Shown one piece after another: positions 61,804 to 64,000 of a stretch of 64,000 bases of DNA; within the stretch, counting starts at the first letter, position 1; each line of letters begins with the position of its first letter. Made by a program: the position numbers and the translations under genes. Source of the DNA: Armatimonadota bacterium (lineage in GTDB: Bacteria; Armatimonadota; Fimbriimonadia; Fimbriimonadales; Fimbriimonadaceae). Where the stretch lies: NCBI GenBank assembly GCA_023392285.1, contig JAEVZK010000091.1:1-64000 (forward strand), given 5' to 3'. A model generated the notes under the pieces. The model searched no databases and was not told the DNA's origin. It saw nothing but the letters and a program-made list of their open reading frames with translations.

Positions 61804-62286
61804 ATGCGGAAGGAAGGCTTCGTGAGTTCTCGATCCCAAAAACAAAAGCGACGAAGGGGACACGTCTTCATCGAAATTCTCTTCGCGATTTTCCTACTCG
61901 GGCTAGCAGCTACGATCTTGGCTGCGACGATGCCTGTGGCAAACCGGGCTCGAGCCACCGCCGATCTGAATAACAAAGCGGTTAGCATGGCTCAGAAGCA
62001 GTTGGAGGCGATTCGCGGCCTAGGGTATGCGAATGCGACTCCCGAACAGCTCTTCTCGAATGGCCTAATCGACACCACCACCCCGAGCGCGACCAACACC
62101 TATCCGTTCACCAATTCGGACAGCACGTCTCTGGATAACCCTTCACGCATTCTGCCAAGCGGCACCGGAACGGTCAAGGTCGAGCAAGTTGACCTCGACT
62201 TGCGACGGGTGACGATTACCGTGAAGTACGTGATGCGGGGCAGCAATCGCACTTTTACTATTGGAACTCTCATCGCAAACCTATGA
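61804..62286 (+). CDS. type IV pilin-like prepilin (PilV/GspI-like)
   Basis: About 160 aa. The leader is basic (SSRSQKQKRRRG) and is followed by HVFIEILFAIFLLGLAATIL, a class III prepilin signal in which Gly-1 is kept, His is at +1 and Glu is at +5. A polar pilin-like body follows with beta strands at the end (VEQVDLDLRRVTITVKYVM). The start is uncertain: ATG 61804 or GTG 61822 (with GGAAGGAAGG before it); the frame is open to 61705. It overlaps the next prepilin gene by 4 bp. It should be cut by a PilD-type peptidase. Confidence 0.8.
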   Translation: MRKEGFVSSRSQKQKRRRGHVFIEILFAIFLLGLAATILAATMPVANRARATADLNNKAVSMAQKQLEAIRGLGYANATPEQLFSNGLIDTTTPSATNTYPFTNSDSTSLDNPSRILPSGTGTVKVEQVDLDLRRVTITVKYVMRGSNRTFTIGTLIANL

Positions 62287-62849
62287 AAAGAAGAATCAAC
62301 CGTGGAGCGACTCTGGTCGAGGTCACCTTTGCCGCAGCGCTATCAACCGTCGTGCTCTTTGGTGCAATCAGCTCCTTCCTCAGCGGAATGACTTCCTGGG
62401 CACGCGGGCAAGGCCGTATCGATGCTGAAAACGGCAGTCAGCGAGCCACCCGGCAGATTGCACGAGAGCTCCGCCAAGCAATGTCGGTCGTGGTGGATGC
62501 GGACGGCAATGGACTGACTTATCGCATGCCTGCGATGGACACGGGCGGCAGCTTCAAGATGCCGGTGATTTGGGACAACGTCACTCGCAGGATCTACGTT
62601 AGCAACAACTCCATTTATGTGTCCGGCGGCGGCACCGCACGCCGGCTGTGTACCGGAGTGATCGGTACCGATCCTCAGAGTCCCGGCGGAACCGGTTCCT
62701 ACAAATTATTTACAGCAGGATCTGGAAGCATCACTCGATCTCTGTCGGTCATGGTGGTCAGCCGCCAGATCGCAGACAAAAACAATACTGCCGTCAGCCG
62801 CAGCCGAGAGACGATCTTCCTGCGCAACATTCCGCAGTTGGTGAAATAA
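62283..62849 (+). CDS. type IV prepilin-like protein (PilW/GspJ-like)
   Basis: 188 aa. Short basic leader MKRRINRG, then ATLVEVTFAAALSTVVLFGA, with Glu at +5 of the mature protein. This is a minor-pilin or pseudopilin N-terminus. The body includes an N-terminal helix (NGSQRATRQIARELRQAMSV) and beta strands, like PilW/GspJ. Its start overlaps the preceding prepilin gene (ATGA) and the next gene begins 1 bp after its stop, so the three are one operon. Confidence 0.85.
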   Translation: MKRRINRGATLVEVTFAAALSTVVLFGAISSFLSGMTSWARGQGRIDAENGSQRATRQIARELRQAMSVVVDADGNGLTYRMPAMDTGGSFKMPVIWDNVTRRIYVSNNSIYVSGGGTARRLCTGVIGTDPQSPGGTGSYKLFTAGSGSITRSLSVMVVSRQIADKNNTAVSRSRETIFLRNIPQLVK

Positions 62850-62850
62850 C

Positions 62851-64000
62851 ATGGCACAACGAACCAGAACATCGAAACGACGAGGAAGCGCAATGATTAC
62901 GACCTTTATGGTCGCGGCGTTGCTATCGGTCGGCGGCGTCGCCTTCATCAATAGCGCCACCCAAGCTACGAGGGACAGCAAGCGCATGTCCTTTGAGGTG
63001 AAGACGACTCACCTTTGCGAAGCGGGAACGCAGACGGTGCTTCGCTCGCTTTGGAGACCTTTCAAGATCACCCAAAAGTTTGACGACCTGGATGACCGTA
63101 CCAACGGCGCTTCCGAGTCGAATCCACAGGTCAGCATGAGCGGCTCAATCGATGGTGTCGGGAAGTTTGCGGCTGGCGTCATCTCCTCCTATCAACCCGG
63201 AAGCGACAGCTACTCACGATACGTGAAAGTTCGATGCGTCGGCTGGGTCGACTATAACAACAACGATGTTGTAGATTCGGGAGAACCGCAGAAGATCGTC
63301 GACGTGGTCGCCGTCTACCAACTTGCTCGCAGCCAGGTGTTCGACTACACCTACTTCGTCAACAACTACGGTTGGATGAACGGCTTCGGCGCAAACGATC
63401 TGATCGTCAATGGCGACATGCGCGCCAACGGAAACTTTGATTTCACCGGCGGGTCTCCGACCGTAAATGGCTCGGTCATCGCTTCGCTGAACGACAAGCT
63501 CAGCCCACCAGCGGCCGGAATCGTCAACACGATGCCGATCAAGTGGAGCAACTCAACTTACGCAAGTAAGAATGGCACCAATGGCCGGATTCGCCAAGCC
63601 TATGACTCTGGCAAGATGGGATCGAAAGGAAGCGATGGTTACGAGAATTGGCGCGACTTCATCTTCGAGAGCAGCGGCAGTATTGTCAATAACCGTTTAG
63701 ATGGCGCCATTGCGGCAGATTCGAGTGGAAGTTCCTCTTGGACTCGCACCGGTTCGGGCGACGCGACTTCAAACATCCTCGATTCGACGCCAACAGAAGA
63801 GATCATCATGCCCGACCTGAGCAATCTCTCCTACTATCAGAATCTCAGCAGCACATACCGCGATCCCAAGGCGACGTACGAAGACGGGACCGCGAATCCG
63901 AATTACGGGGAAAAAGCTTGGATCAAAGTATGGGATCCGACCAAGAAAGGTGGCAAGGGAGACTATGTCGATATCACGACGAACGGCAACGTGTCCGGTT
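62851..64000 (+). CDS. PilX-like pilus-associated protein, incomplete at window end
   Basis: An open frame of 383 codons that runs off the right edge. It starts MAQRTRTSKRRGSAMITTFM and then VAALLSVGGVAFINSATQ, a basic leader and hydrophobic helix like PilX N-terminal domains, where the SAM segment follows the Gly. A helical stretch (SFEVKTTHLCEAGTQTVLRS) follows, and then a Ser/Asn/Gly-rich body with repeats of polar strands (DLIVNGDMRANGNFDFTGGS), as in large adhesin-like pilus proteins. It is the third gene of the pilin cluster. Confidence 0.75.
   Translation, partial: MAQRTRTSKRRGSAMITTFMVAALLSVGGVAFINSATQATRDSKRMSFEVKTTHLCEAGTQTVLRSLWRPFKITQKFDDLDDRTNGASESNPQVSMSGSIDGVGKFAAGVISSYQPGSDSYSRYVKVRCVGWVDYNNNDVVDSGEPQKIVDVVAVYQLARSQVFDYTYFVNNYGWMNGFGANDLIVNGDMRANGNFDFTGGSPTVNGSVIASLNDKLSPPAAGIVNTMPIKWSNSTYASKNGTNGRIRQAYDSGKMGSKGSDGYENWRDFIFESSGSIVNNRLDGAIAADSSGSSSWTRTGSGDATSNILDSTPTEEIIMPDLSNLSYYQNLSSTYRDPKATYEDGTANPNYGEKAWIKVWDPTKKGGKGDYVDITTNGNVSG

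Overview
The window looks like chromosomal DNA of a Gram-negative-type (diderm) bacterium. Evidence: an lpxB-type lipid A gene, an OmpW-like outer-membrane barrel, many Sec signal peptides and type IV pilin-like prepilins. It is moderately GC-rich, uses GTG and TTG starts fairly often, and keeps core genes (dnaA, purM, bL25, pdxS, tRNA-Lys) next to unrelated neighbours. The style of the secreted proteins and the mix of genes suggest Armatimonadota/Fimbriimonadia to me. This is an inference from protein style, not a search result. I saw no transposase, integrase or CRISPR array.

Layout. 1-19 kb is housekeeping and metabolism: zwf (partial)-pgl, a lone receiver protein, folE2, lpxB, an acyltransferase, a PrcB-like secreted protein, a SpoU-type methyltransferase with a structured leader, MarR, an FAD reductase/HIT/LVIVD-repeat cluster, sdhA, pdxS, a rhomboid-like membrane protein, bL25 and a large unknown protein. 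Two copies of a ~136-bp palindromic repeat element lie between sdhA and pdxS.

19.3-52.4 kb is the centrepiece: about 33 kb of genes on one strand with short gaps, ending in a good intrinsic terminator (52437-52467). It encodes an extracellular contractile injection system (eCIS, Afp/PVC-like). In order: sheath, tube 1, a tail-assembly-chaperone-like protein plus a small gpE-like ORF with no good start codon, a 2140-aa multidomain DUF4157 protein (probable cargo), a small linker protein, tube 2, an Ala/Gly/Met/Pro-rich 1164-aa protein, a LysM baseplate protein, a VgrG-like spike, a PAAR tip, gp25, baseplate J, tail protein I and a DUF4159-like protein. Two proteins with transmembrane helices follow. 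The block then continues into a secreted caspase-fold protease, a multidomain NlpC/P60 peptidoglycan hydrolase, a second caspase-fold protein in which both catalytic residues are replaced (pseudo-caspase), and a secreted TPR protein. No AAA+ ATPase or tail-terminator gene was recognised. The apparent co-transcription of a contractile injector with membrane proteins, a caspase/pseudo-caspase pair and a wall hydrolase is the most interesting feature. It suggests a membrane-linked injector tied to regulated proteolysis or cell death; that function is inferred.

52.5-64 kb returns to ordinary genes: DedA, an ABC1/UbiB kinase, an outer-membrane barrel, GNAT, dnaA (no obvious oriC), a thiamine pyrophosphokinase, a Na+/solute symporter, an FHA protein, purM, tRNA-Lys(UUU), and a pilin-like cluster whose last gene runs off the end.
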